The notes beneath the pieces were generated by a model that ran no database searches, was not told where the DNA came from, and was given only the letters and a program-made list of their open reading frames with translations. Made by a program: the position numbers and the translations under genes. Source: Alteriqipengyuania lutimaris (GTDB taxonomy: Bacteria > Pseudomonadota > Alphaproteobacteria > Sphingomonadales > Sphingomonadaceae). From it: a DNA stretch of 64,000 nt. Below, piece after piece: positions 45,250 to 55,189 of this stretch; position 1 is the stretch's first letter, and each line of letters starts with the position of its first letter. The stretch spans positions 62,001-126,000 of the forward strand of contig NZ_QRBB01000001.1 of assembly GCF_003363135.1 (NCBI RefSeq), written 5' to 3'.

Positions 45250-46251
45250 GTGATCACGGGTCCCCGCCAGACGGTCAAAATGGCACGCAAACTTCGCAGC
45301 GAGATGTCGCTGCCCGAGACCTTGCTATGGGCCGAGCTGCGGAAACGTCCCGGCGGGTTCAAGTTCCGGCGCCAGCACCCGGCCGGTGACTATGTGCTCG
45401 ATTTTTATTGCACGAAGGCAAAGCTCGCGGTCGAAGTGGACGGCATGGCACATGATAGCGCAGATGCCACCCTTCGCGATGCCAACCGATCTGCCTTTCT
45501 GAAGTCGCGCGGCATTGCGACCACGCGCGTTCCGGCAAACCTGATCCTTGCGGATATCGAGCCGGTCGTTAACCCGTCTGACCGAAATTTGCAGAGAGCG
45601 TATGCGAGAACACACCGTGCCCCTCCACCGGCCTGCGGCCGGTCCCCCTCCCCGTGCCGGGGAGGAACTGTGAAAAGCCTCGCCATCTATTGCGGCTCCG
45701 CCACCCCGCCCGATCCGCGCTATATCGAGCTGGCGCGCGATGTGGGCGCGCAGCTCGCCCGCCGCGGGATCGGCGTCGTCTATGGCGGCGGGCGGCTCGG
45801 CCTGATGGGCGCGCTGGCGCAGGGTGCGCTTGCCGAAGGCGGCGAGGTGATCGGCGTGATCCCGCACGCGATGGTGGAGCGCGAGTTCGCCAACCACGAC
45901 TGCACGCAGCTGATCACGGTCGACACGATGCACGAACGCAAGGCGCATTTCACCGATCTGGCCGACGGTTTCGTGACCCTGCCGGGCGGCACGGGGACGA
46001 TGGACGAACTGTTCGAGGCGCTCAGTTGGGCGCAGATCGGCTACCACGAAAAGCCAGTCGGGCTGCTCAACGCCTTCGGTTTTTACGATGGTCTTGTGGA
46101 ATTCGTAAACCGGATGGCCGATACGGGTTTCATTCGCGCAACACATCGCGAGATTTTGCAGGTTGCGGACGGTTTGCCGGAACTGCTCGACAAGCTGGAA
46201 TCTTATATCCCCAATACACCGATCTACCGCATGAGTGCCGACCAGTTGTGA
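45250..46251 (+). CDS. DUF559 (Vsr-like endonuclease) domain, in frame with LOG
   Basis: From GTG 45250 the first ~105 residues form a DUF559 domain (MARKLRSEMSLPETLLWAEL, then FRRQHPAGDYVLDFYC and KLAVEVDGMAHD with the acidic residues of the Vsr/PD-(D/E)XK-type site). DUF559 proteins normally end soon after this; here no stop occurs, and the frame runs through the right inverted repeat into the LOG protein, giving a potential 333-aa fusion. Either a fusion or, more likely, separate starts is made. The LOG part is listed separately. Confidence 0.65.
   Translation: MITGPRQTVKMARKLRSEMSLPETLLWAELRKRPGGFKFRRQHPAGDYVLDFYCTKAKLAVEVDGMAHDSADATLRDANRSAFLKSRGIATTRVPANLILADIEPVVNPSDRNLQRAYARTHRAPPPACGRSPSPCRGGTVKSLAIYCGSATPPDPRYIELARDVGAQLARRGIGVVYGGGRLGLMGALAQGALAEGGEVIGVIPHAMVEREFANHDCTQLITVDTMHERKAHFTDLADGFVTLPGGTGTMDELFEALSWAQIGYHEKPVGLLNAFGFYDGLVEFVNRMADTGFIRATHREILQVADGLPELLDKLESYIPNTPIYRMSADQL
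45617..45666 (-). repeat. Right inverted repeat of the DUF559 cassette
   Basis: Runs from GTGCCCCTCCACC to GTGCCGGGGAGGA with an inner hairpin CCGGCCTGCGGCCGG (45628-45642). Its last bases GGAGGA also serve as the ribosome binding site for the LOG gene at 45670. Confidence 0.8.
45670..46251 (+). CDS. LOG family (TIGR00730) protein, cytokinin riboside 5'-monophosphate phosphoribohydrolase-like
   Basis: A 193-aa Rossmann-fold protein. The motifs YCGSATPPDPRYIELARDVG, VYGGGRLGLMGALA and LPGGTGTMDELFEALSWAQIG (PGGxGTxxE catalytic signature) are complete. LOG enzymes release adenine-type bases from nucleoside monophosphates. GTG 45670 has a strong site (ggagga) from the repeat. The stop overlaps the crtB start (GTGA), so it belongs to the carotenoid operon structurally; its link to pigment is unknown. 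Confidence 0.9.
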   Translation: MKSLAIYCGSATPPDPRYIELARDVGAQLARRGIGVVYGGGRLGLMGALAQGALAEGGEVIGVIPHAMVEREFANHDCTQLITVDTMHERKAHFTDLADGFVTLPGGTGTMDELFEALSWAQIGYHEKPVGLLNAFGFYDGLVEFVNRMADTGFIRATHREILQVADGLPELLDKLESYIPNTPIYRMSADQL

Positions 46252-47258
46252 CCCAGACCCGACCGCTTGTCCCCTCGCGCTTCGTGCGCCCGTCGATCCC
46301 GCGCGCCGGGGGCGGCAGGGACCGCGCCGGGCTCGTACGCGAATCCTATGCGATGATCGCGGACGGATCGCGCAGCTTCGCGCTTGCCTCCAAGTTGTTC
46401 GACAGGCCGACGCGCGAGCGTGTGTGGATGCTCTACGCCTGGTGCCGCCGGTGCGACGACCTGGCCGATGCGCAGGACCTCGGCGGCGAACTCGGCGACC
46501 AAGCGGGGATCGAGGACCGGCTGCAGGCGATCAAGGTGCTCACCCGCCGCGCGCTGGAAGGCGGGGCCACAGCCGATCCGGCATTCGATGCGCTGGGCCA
46601 GGTCGCGGGCGAGGCGGGCATCACGCTCGACATGGTGAACGAGGTCATCTCAGGCTTTGCGATGGACGCCAACGGGTTCAGCCCGACCACCGAGAAGGAG
46701 CTGATGCGCTATTGCTACCACGTCGCGGGCGCAGTCGGCGTGCTGATGGCGCGGGTGATGTTCGCGCCCAACGACAGCTTCATTTACGACCGGGCGTGCG
46801 ACCTGGGCCTCTCGTTCCAGCTCGCCAATATCTCGCGCGACGTCATCGAAGATGCGCGCGCCGGGCGCTGCTACCTGCCCGAAGACTGGCTGGCCGACGC
46901 GGGGCTGAGCCGCGAGAACTACGCCGACGAGGAAAACCGGTTTGCGCTTGCAGGCGTCGTCGCGCGGCTGGTCCACCGGATGAAACAATACGAGGATGCC
47001 GCGCGGCTGGGCGCCAAGCACCTGCGCTTCCGCCAGCGCTGGGCAGTTCTGTCCGCCGCGCGCATCTACGGCGCGATCGGACAGAAAGTGCTCGAACGCG
47101 GGCAATATGCATGGAACCGCCGCGTCTACGTGCCCTTCCACGAGAAGCTGTGGCATGTCGGCGGCGCTTTCTTCGAAGCGGTGACCCGCCGCGCGCCCGA
47201 ACCCGTCGAATGGCCGCCCTACAAGCGCGAGGATCTGCGCCCCGTCGCCGGGTGGTAG
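46248..47258 (+). CDS. crtB: Phytoene synthase
   Basis: CrtB joins two geranylgeranyl diphosphates to phytoene. The 336-aa protein has both aspartate-rich motifs (WCRRCDDLADAQD and ISRDVIEDARAGRCYLP) and the conserved Tyr/Leu region. It starts with GTG at 46248 overlapping the LOG stop by 4 bp; the frame is open far upstream in the LOG gene but is not used there. It ends the crtY-crtI-LOG-crtB group. Confidence 0.94.
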   Translation: MTQTRPLVPSRFVRPSIPRAGGGRDRAGLVRESYAMIADGSRSFALASKLFDRPTRERVWMLYAWCRRCDDLADAQDLGGELGDQAGIEDRLQAIKVLTRRALEGGATADPAFDALGQVAGEAGITLDMVNEVISGFAMDANGFSPTTEKELMRYCYHVAGAVGVLMARVMFAPNDSFIYDRACDLGLSFQLANISRDVIEDARAGRCYLPEDWLADAGLSRENYADEENRFALAGVVARLVHRMKQYEDAARLGAKHLRFRQRWAVLSAARIYGAIGQKVLERGQYAWNRRVYVPFHEKLWHVGGAFFEAVTRRAPEPVEWPPYKREDLRPVAGW

Positions 47259-47291
47259 ACCTGCGGCCCGCCAGGCGGTAGCGGGTTGGAC

Positions 47292-49163
<1,872 letters not shown>

Positions 49164-49176
49164 CCGCCGGGATGGT

Positions 49177-49188
49177 GGTAGCGCTACC
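49177..49188. promoter_or_regulatory. LacI-type operator-like palindrome
   Basis: GGTAGCGCTACC is a perfect 12-bp palindrome sharing the TAGCGCTA core with the site at 30681. It lies 67 bp upstream of the MHS-family transporter start, followed by AGCGCTTGCGCGCTC-like repeats. Repression of the transporter is inferred. Confidence 0.55.
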
Positions 49189-49254
49189 TTAGCGCTTGCG
49201 CGCTCGCTCCGGCTGGGTCAAACCTCCTGCCTATAACAAGGGGAGGATAATCGT

Positions 49255-50883
49255 ATGGCCACCGGAGCAACGCCGGACAGGATGACACGCGGGCATGCGA
49301 AGGTGATCCTCGCATCCTCGCTCGGCACGGTGTTCGAGTGGTACGATTTCTACCTCTACGGTCTGCTCGCCTCGATCATCTCGGTGCAGTTCTTCTCCAA
49401 TGTGGACGAGACGACCGGGTTCATCTTCGCGCTTGCCGCCTTTGCTGCGGGCTTCGCGGTGCGGCCCTTCGGCGCGATCGTCTTCGGGCGCCTCGGCGAC
49501 GTGGTCGGGCGCAAATATACCTTCCTCGTCACCATGGGCCTGATGGGGGCCTCCACCTTCGCGGTTGGGATCCTGCCATCCTTCGCCGCGATCGGCGTGG
49601 CGGCGCCGATCATCCTCGTCCTGCTGCGGCTGGTGCAGGGCCTCGCATTGGGCGGCGAATATGGCGGCGCGGCGACCTACGTGGCGGAGCATGCGCCCGA
49701 GGGGAAGCGCGGCTTCTACACCAGCTTCATCCAGACCACCGCCACGCTCGGCCTGTTTGCCGCGCTGCTGGTGGTGATCGGGCTGCGCACCTGGATGGGC
49801 GAGGAAGCCTTTGCCGACTGGGGATGGCGTGTGCCCTTCCTGATGTCGTCCATCCTGCTCGGCGTGTCGATCTGGATCAGGATGCAGCTGTCCGAAAGCC
49901 CGGTTTTCGCGGAGATGAAAAGTAGCGGCACGACATCCAAGGCGCCGCTGAGCGAAGCCTTCGGCCAGTGGAAGAACCTGCGCCTCGTGCTCGCCGCATT
50001 GCTCGGCGCGGTCGCGGGGCAAGCGGTGGTCTGGTACACCGGCCAGTTTTACGCGCTGTTCTACCTCGAGCGTATCCTGAAGGTCGATGGCGGTACCGCC
50101 AACATCCTCATCGCCATCGCGCTGGCGCTGGCCACCCCCTTCTTCCTGTTCTTCGGCTGGCTGAGCGACAAGGTGGGTCGCAAGCCGGTCATCCTGACCG
50201 GGCTGGTGCTGGCTGCGGTCAGCTATTTCCCGCTGTTCGGCCTGCTGACCGACGCCGCAAATCCCGCGCTGGCGCAGGCAAGCGAACGTGCGCCCGTGGT
50301 GGTCGCCACCGCGCCGCAGGATTGCTCGGTCCAGTTCGACCCGATCGGGCGGACCAGCTTCGACACTACGGGATGCGACATTGCCAAGTCCACGCTCGCC
50401 AGGGCAGGCATTCCCTACACCGATGCAGCGCTGGAAGGCTCGCCGGGCCGGGCCCAGGTGCGCATCGGTGACGGGCAGATCGTCGCGATCGCACCCGGCA
50501 CCGGCACCGAAGAACTGACGGCCGCACTGGCTCAGGCGGGCTATCCGGAGAAAGCGGACCCGGCGGCGATCGACCGGCCGCTGGTGGTCGCGATCCTCTT
50601 CGCGCTCGTCCTGATGGTGACCATGGTCTACGGGCCGATCGCCGCGCTGCTGGTCGAACTGTTCGAGCCGCGCATCCGCTATACCGCGATGAGCCTGCCC
50701 TATCACATCGGCAATGGCTGGTTCGGTGGCTTCCTGCCGACCATCGCCTTCGCGATGGTGGCGGCAACGGGCAATATCTACGCCGGGCTATGGTATCCGG
50801 TGAGCATCGCCGCGCTCAGCGTCATATGCGGCCTGCTGTTCCTGCCCGAAACCTTCCGGCGGCGGATCGACGGGGCAAACTGA
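49255..50883 (+). CDS. MFS transporter, metabolite:H+ symporter (MHS) family
   Basis: A 542-aa inner-membrane transporter with 12 predicted hydrophobic segments. The start SSLGTVFEWYDFYLYGLLAS, the loop motif GRLGDVVGRKYTF and RLVQGLALGGEYGGAATYVAE are typical of the MHS family (ProP, KgtP, ShiA-like). Between segments around 340-445 lies an inserted soluble part of ~100 residues containing a cysteine pair (DCSVQFD and GCDIAKS), probably periplasmic. Substrate not readable. A LacI-type palindrome is upstream. Confidence 0.9.
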   Translation: MATGATPDRMTRGHAKVILASSLGTVFEWYDFYLYGLLASIISVQFFSNVDETTGFIFALAAFAAGFAVRPFGAIVFGRLGDVVGRKYTFLVTMGLMGASTFAVGILPSFAAIGVAAPIILVLLRLVQGLALGGEYGGAATYVAEHAPEGKRGFYTSFIQTTATLGLFAALLVVIGLRTWMGEEAFADWGWRVPFLMSSILLGVSIWIRMQLSESPVFAEMKSSGTTSKAPLSEAFGQWKNLRLVLAALLGAVAGQAVVWYTGQFYALFYLERILKVDGGTANILIAIALALATPFFLFFGWLSDKVGRKPVILTGLVLAAVSYFPLFGLLTDAANPALAQASERAPVVVATAPQDCSVQFDPIGRTSFDTTGCDIAKSTLARAGIPYTDAALEGSPGRAQVRIGDGQIVAIAPGTGTEELTAALAQAGYPEKADPAAIDRPLVVAILFALVLMVTMVYGPIAALLVELFEPRIRYTAMSLPYHIGNGWFGGFLPTIAFAMVAATGNIYAGLWYPVSIAALSVICGLLFLPETFRRRIDGAN

Positions 50884-50908
50884 GCCCCTCCCCTGCCGCC
50901 AGCAGCGC

Positions 50909-52231
50909 CTAGTCGGCCAGTTGATCGTCCGCCACCGGCGGGCCGAACAGCTTGCCGCGTTCGGCGAACAGCACCAGGCCGATGCAGATCAGCGCGCCGC
51001 CGGTCAGCGCGGCCGCCAGCGGAATCGCCGTGCCGTTGTAGGCATAGCCGATCCCTGCGCCGATCAGCGCGGCGGTGGTCATCCGCATGAAGGTCTGCAC
51101 GCTGGCCGCCGCGCCAGCCGTCTCGCGGAAGGGCTGCATAGCGATCGAGCCGAAATTGGCGCCGATGAAGCCCAGCAGCATCATGTTCGCCGCCATCAGC
51201 GGGACGAAGGTCCACAGCGTTTCCTCGGTCATCGTCGCGAAGAACAGCTGCATCGCAGCCACGATCAGGAACAGGAACAGGCCGGTATGGCTCACCCGGC
51301 GCGCACCGAAGCGTTCGACGATGCGCGAATTGGTCCAGCTCGCCACCGCCATCGCGCCCGCGCAGCTCGCGAAGATCAGCGGGAACCACGGCCCCGCGCC
51401 GAACGCCTCGCCCACCAGCTGCTGCGCCGAGTTGATGAAGCCGAACAGGGCCCCGAAGATCACCGCGCTGCCCAGCGTATAGCCGAGCGCCTGCGGCATG
51501 GTCAGCGTCGCGCGCATGTTGCGGGCGATCACGCGCGGGCGGATCGGCTGCTTGTCTTCGGGATGCAGCGTCTCGGGCAGGTTGCGCCATGCCCACGCGC
51601 CCATCGCCACGCCGGCGCCTGCGGTGAAGACGAAGATCCAGCGCCAGTCGCCCATCAGCATCAGCACGCCCTGGCCGAGGCTGGGCGCGACGGCGGGCAC
51701 CATCAGGAAGATGACGAAGATCAGGCTCATCATCCGGGCCATCTTGTCGCCGCCCACCCTGTCACGAATGATCGCGGGCGGCAGGGCAACGATCCCCGCT
51801 GCGCCGAAGCCCTGCAGGAAGCGCAGCGTCAGCAATGATTCAAAGCTCCATGCCAGCGCACACGCGATCGAGAAGGCGATATAGAGCGCAAGGCTGGTAA
51901 ACAGCACCGGGCGGCGGCCGAAACGGTCCGCCAGCGATCCGGGCACCAGCGCGCCGAGCCCGGCGGCGAGCAGGTAGGCGCCGACCACGAACTGGCGGCT
52001 GTTGCCCGTCGCATCGAGATCGGTGGCGAGATTGTCGAGCGCGGGCAGGATCGCGTCGATGCCGAGCGCATTGAGCGCCATCAGCAGCGCCATCATCCCG
52101 ATCAGCTGGCGTTCGCCGATCGGCTTGCCCGACGGGGGCAGCGCGGCGGGCGAGCGCACGGCGGGGCTTGCTTCGGGGAGATCGGGCGCCCCTCCGGGTG
52201 TCTCGCCGGGCGCATATTCTGGATTTCGCAT
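50909..52231 (-). CDS. MFS multidrug transporter, Bcr/CflA family
   Basis: A 440-aa efflux transporter with about 12 hydrophobic segments. The motifs MALNALGIDAILPALDNLA, LADRFGRRPVLF and LRFLQGFGAAGIV are those of the Bcr/CflA drug:H+ antiporters (bicyclomycin, chloramphenicol and similar). It is convergent with the MHS transporter, 25 bp apart. ATG 52231 is preferred over a frame start 42 bases upstream. Confidence 0.9.
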   Translation of the reverse strand: MRNPEYAPGETPGGAPDLPEASPAVRSPAALPPSGKPIGERQLIGMMALLMALNALGIDAILPALDNLATDLDATGNSRQFVVGAYLLAAGLGALVPGSLADRFGRRPVLFTSLALYIAFSIACALAWSFESLLTLRFLQGFGAAGIVALPPAIIRDRVGGDKMARMMSLIFVIFLMVPAVAPSLGQGVLMLMGDWRWIFVFTAGAGVAMGAWAWRNLPETLHPEDKQPIRPRVIARNMRATLTMPQALGYTLGSAVIFGALFGFINSAQQLVGEAFGAGPWFPLIFASCAGAMAVASWTNSRIVERFGARRVSHTGLFLFLIVAAMQLFFATMTEETLWTFVPLMAANMMLLGFIGANFGSIAMQPFRETAGAAASVQTFMRMTTAALIGAGIGYAYNGTAIPLAAALTGGALICIGLVLFAERGKLFGPPVADDQLAD

Positions 52232-52297
52232 CTGCACAAAACCGCAGATGGCGTCGCCGGTTCCGGTTGGCAACCTATCTGCTATTCAGGACACGCG

Positions 52298-53452
52298 ATG
52301 AGCGAGGATGCCTCAGGACCGGACGATGACGTGCAGGATCGCGCGGGCGAAGTGCGCCAGCGCAAGATCATCCATGTCGACATGGATGCCTTCTTCGCCA
52401 GCGTCGAACAGCGCGACAATCCGGAACTGCGGGGCAAGCCGGTGGCCGTGGGCGGGTCGAGCGGGCGCGGCGTGGTCGCCGCAGCGAGTTACGAGGCGCG
52501 CAGGTTCGGCGTGAAGTCGGCCATGCCGTCGGTCACCGCGAAACGGCTGTGCCCCGATCTCATTTTCGTGAAGAGCCGCTTCGATGCCTATCGCGAAGCG
52601 TCGGACCAGATCCGCGCGATCTTCCGCCACCACACCGACCTCGTCGAACCGCTCAGCCTCGACGAGGCCTATCTCGACGTCACCGAAAACAAGCTCGGCA
52701 TCCCCTCCGCCACCCGGGTCGCACAGATGATCCGGCAGGAAATCCGTGCGAAGACGAGGCTCACCGCGAGCGCGGGCGTGTCCTACAACAAGTTCCTCGC
52801 CAAGCTCGCCAGCGACCAGAACAAGCCCGACGGGATGTGCGTGATCCGCCCCGGCGAAGGCGCGGCCTTCGTCCAGACATTGCCGATCCGCCGCTTCCAC
52901 GGGGTCGGCCCGCGCGGCGAGGAGAAGATGGCGCGGCTCGGCATCGCGACCGGCGCCGATCTTGCCGCCAAGGACCAGGCGTGGCTACGCCAGCATTTCG
53001 GCAGCTTCGGCGATTATCTCTACCGCGCGGCAAGAGGGATGGACGATCGCCCGGTACGCACCAACCGCATCCGCAAGTCGGTCGGCGGCGAACGGACCTT
53101 TTCGGCGGATCGGCACGAGGCCGAGGAGCTGCGTACGACTCTGGCGGAAATCGTCGATATCGTGTGGGAACGGATCGAGCGGTCCGAGGCGCAGGGACGC
53201 ACCGTGACGCTCAAGCTCAAATACAACGACTTTCAGCTCGTGACGCGCGCACGTTCCTTCGCCCGCAATATTGCCGACAAGGCGGAGTTCGCGCAGGTGG
53301 CGCGCGAAATCCTCGATGACATGCTACCGCTGCCCAAGCCGATCCGCCTGATGGGGCTGACGCTGTCCAATCTCGACCGGGCAGACCCGCAGCAGGCGGA
53401 GGAAGCGGCCCGGCGGCGCGAGCGCAAGAGCGGGCAGCTGGCGCTGTTCTAA
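52298..53452 (+). CDS. dinB: DNA polymerase IV
   Basis: A 384-aa Y-family translesion polymerase. The catalytic motifs HVDMDAFFASVE and PLSLDEAYLD and the helix-hairpin-helix region (RRFHGVGPRGEEKMARLGI) are present, and the C-terminus ends in QLALF, a sliding-clamp binding motif. No clear alphaproteobacterial LexA box (GTTC-N7-GTTC) is seen upstream. Its stop overlaps that of the NUDIX gene. Confidence 0.95.
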   Translation: MSEDASGPDDDVQDRAGEVRQRKIIHVDMDAFFASVEQRDNPELRGKPVAVGGSSGRGVVAAASYEARRFGVKSAMPSVTAKRLCPDLIFVKSRFDAYREASDQIRAIFRHHTDLVEPLSLDEAYLDVTENKLGIPSATRVAQMIRQEIRAKTRLTASAGVSYNKFLAKLASDQNKPDGMCVIRPGEGAAFVQTLPIRRFHGVGPRGEEKMARLGIATGADLAAKDQAWLRQHFGSFGDYLYRAARGMDDRPVRTNRIRKSVGGERTFSADRHEAEELRTTLAEIVDIVWERIERSEAQGRTVTLKLKYNDFQLVTRARSFARNIADKAEFAQVAREILDDMLPLPKPIRLMGLTLSNLDRADPQQAEEAARRRERKSGQLALF

Positions 53453-53946
53453 AAGGTGGTGCGAACCTCGCCCGAGCGCAGGTGCGCGATGCGACTTTCG
53501 GCAATCGAGCCCAGCGGCTGCGGCGGGTCCCCGGCCGGTGCGAAACGGATCTCCACGATCTCCCGCCCGTCGGGCTCGGGCACCTGATCGACCGTGGCGG
53601 TATAGAGGAACGCGACATGCGGCGCGCCGGAGATCGTTTCGTCGAGCGTACCGGCAGAGCGCAGGTCGCTCAGCGTAACGCCCAGCTCCTCGCGCATTTC
53701 GCGCCGTGCCGCCGCCTCCGGCTCTTCCCCACGATCGATCCCGCCGCCCGGGAGGGTCCACACGTCGGGGCCATAGGCATGGCGCACGAACAGCATCCGG
53801 CCCTGCGGGTCGTGCAGGAACACGCACACCCCCCGCAGCTGCGGCTTCGCCAGCCGCCGCCAGCGATGCCGCAGCCGGTGGGCGATGCGCAGCCCGAACC
53901 GGGCAAGCGGGCGCGGAAGGAACTCGATCAGCATCAGGCATGCCAT
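53449..53946 (-). CDS. NUDIX hydrolase
   Basis: A 165-aa protein. The NUDIX box is complete: GGGIDRGEEPEAAARRE continuing to the EELG end, preceded by FVRHAYGPDVWTLP. A basic N-terminus (about 30 residues) precedes. NUDIX enzymes cleave nucleoside diphosphate derivatives; the substrate is unknown. It is tail-to-tail with dinB, overlapping by 4 bp. ATG 53946 is chosen; a second ATG at 53934 is possible. Confidence 0.88.
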   Translation of the reverse strand: MACLMLIEFLPRPLARFGLRIAHRLRHRWRRLAKPQLRGVCVFLHDPQGRMLFVRHAYGPDVWTLPGGGIDRGEEPEAAARREMREELGVTLSDLRSAGTLDETISGAPHVAFLYTATVDQVPEPDGREIVEIRFAPAGDPPQPLGSIAESRIAHLRSGEVRTTF

Positions 53947-53949
53947 AGC

Positions 53950-53986
53950 AAAAGGCCGACCCAGCGTATCACCGGATCGGCCTTTT
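53950..53986. terminator. Bidirectional terminator between dps and the NUDIX gene
   Basis: AAAAGGCCGA (53950-53959) pairs with TCGGCCTTTT (53977-53986). It lies 36 bases after the dps stop on the minus strand and 4 bases before the NUDIX start. Confidence 0.8.
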
Positions 53987-54022
53987 CTTCGGTCACGCAA
54001 TATCGTGCGATCGGGCGGCCTG

Positions 54023-54484
54023 TCAGCCGAGCGTGGACTTGAGGAACCAGGCGCGCTCTTCGGCCATGTCGGTCCAGTCGTCCAGCAGGCCGTCGGTGGC
54101 ATTGTCGCCGGCCTCTTCGGCCAGCGGCTTCATGCCCTTCAGGCGCTTGACCATCGCGACATTGTCGGCATGCAGCTCGCTCACCATCGCATCGGCATCG
54201 AGGTCGGTCTTGTCCTGATCCTTCACCTGCGTGGCGCGGGCGACCGAGCCGATCGAGGTGAGCGTCACCTCGCCCAGCTTGCGCACACGCTCGCCGATCT
54301 CGTCGATCTGGTCGCGCAGTTCGATCGCCTGTTCGTCGAACAGCAGGTGCAGGTCGCGGAAACGCGGGCCCTTCACATGCCAGTGGAAGTTCTTGGTCTT
54401 GAAATAGAGCGCAAGATGGTCGGCAAGAAGCCCGTTGAGTTCCTGCACGAGGGCGGTTTTCGAATTGTCACCGGATTGGGCCAT
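54023..54484 (-). CDS. dps: DNA-binding protein from starved cells (Dps ferritin-like)
   Basis: A 153-aa Dps. The residues of the ferroxidase site are visible as HWHVKGPRFRDLHLLFDEQA (His, Asp, Glu). Dps oxidises iron with peroxide and protects DNA in starvation. It has an EcfG-type promoter at 54531-54555, as expected for a general-stress gene, and its own terminator. Confidence 0.95.
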   Translation of the reverse strand: MAQSGDNSKTALVQELNGLLADHLALYFKTKNFHWHVKGPRFRDLHLLFDEQAIELRDQIDEIGERVRKLGEVTLTSIGSVARATQVKDQDKTDLDADAMVSELHADNVAMVKRLKGMKPLAEEAGDNATDGLLDDWTDMAEERAWFLKSTLG

Positions 54485-54530
54485 GTTTGGTCTCCTGTTT
54501 TTATTGTTGGGTAAGCTGTCTCAACCGATC

Positions 54531-54555
54531 AACGTGCAAGAACCCCGCGGTTTCC
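54531..54555 (-). promoter_or_regulatory. EcfG-type promoter of dps
   Basis: Minus strand: GGAAA (54555-54551), 16 bases, CGTT (54534-54531). One mismatch in the -35. The dps start is 47 bases downstream. Confidence 0.6.
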
Positions 54556-54616
54556 CGCGAATGGTCGATCACATTGATCGACGATCCCATGTATGAGCCG
54601 TCTTACCCGGACGTCG

Positions 54617-55168
54617 TCAGATAATCCCGCGCACGCCCAGCCCCATGACCACGCCGGTGATCAGCACGAGCGCACCCATCACCAGCCGGAAGACGCGCAG
54701 GGGCAGCGCGTCCAGATCCTCACCCAGCGCCCAGCCGCCTGCCAGCGCGAGAGCCGCGCCCACCGCTCCGCCCGCCGCGACATGCGCAGGCAGCGCGGTC
54801 GCCGCCGCGAGCGCGAACAGCAGGAAGCGCGCGGCATCGCCCCACTGGCGCGCGAGCAGCACGACGAAGGCCGCGAAGGGCGATCGGGTCGGCTCCTTCG
54901 GACGCCGGTCGCGCGTGGGCCAGAGCAGTTCCACCGCCGCCACGACCAGCGCGATCGCGACCAGCATGCGCTGTGCCGCAACCGGCAGCAGCTGCGCGAT
55001 CGCATCGCCTGCGATTGCCATCGCGACGGCAGTAATGGCTGCCGAGACAAGCGCGGCGAGCAGGATCGCGACGCCCAGCGGCTGCGCCAGCCGCGCGACC
55101 AGCAGCTGGTCGCGCGCGCCGATGGTCAGGAGCAGCGCGGCGGCGAAACCGAAGAGGAAGGATGACAT
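54617..55168 (-). CDS. TMEM165/GDT1-like membrane protein
   Basis: A 183-aa protein with six hydrophobic segments in two repeats, as in the GDT1/UPF0016 cation transporter family (Mn/Ca). The first repeat shows TIGARDQLLVARLAQ where the family has E-x-G-D-K/R-T/S, and the second ARQWGDAARFLLFALAA. So the acidic residue of the first motif is missing and activity is uncertain. It lies 22 bp after the diguanylate cyclase stop region on the same strand. Confidence 0.7.
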   Translation of the reverse strand: MSSFLFGFAAALLLTIGARDQLLVARLAQPLGVAILLAALVSAAITAVAMAIAGDAIAQLLPVAAQRMLVAIALVVAAVELLWPTRDRRPKEPTRSPFAAFVVLLARQWGDAARFLLFALAAATALPAHVAAGGAVGAALALAGGWALGEDLDALPLRVFRLVMGALVLITGVVMGLGVRGII

Positions 55169-55189
55169 GGGAGGTCTGCGCGGGCGCCT

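Larger units (their letters stand above)
45183..45666. mobile_element. Putative DUF559 nuclease cassette bounded by inverted repeats
   Basis: The segment begins directly after the crtI stop and ends just before the LOG start. Its ends are inverted repeats of about 50-62 bases (TCCTCCCCGGAACGGGGAGG at the left; its complement with one difference at the right) and its interior codes for a DUF559 nuclease domain. Small DUF559 genes beside such GC-rich repeats are common in alphaproteobacterial genomes, suggesting a mobile or domesticated unit. No target-site duplication could be proven. Confidence 0.6.

Noticed and set aside
45250..45669. Restriction-modification system
   Set aside because: Only a DUF559 nuclease domain is present, without methyltransferase or specificity subunit; the inverted repeats point to a mobile cassette instead.
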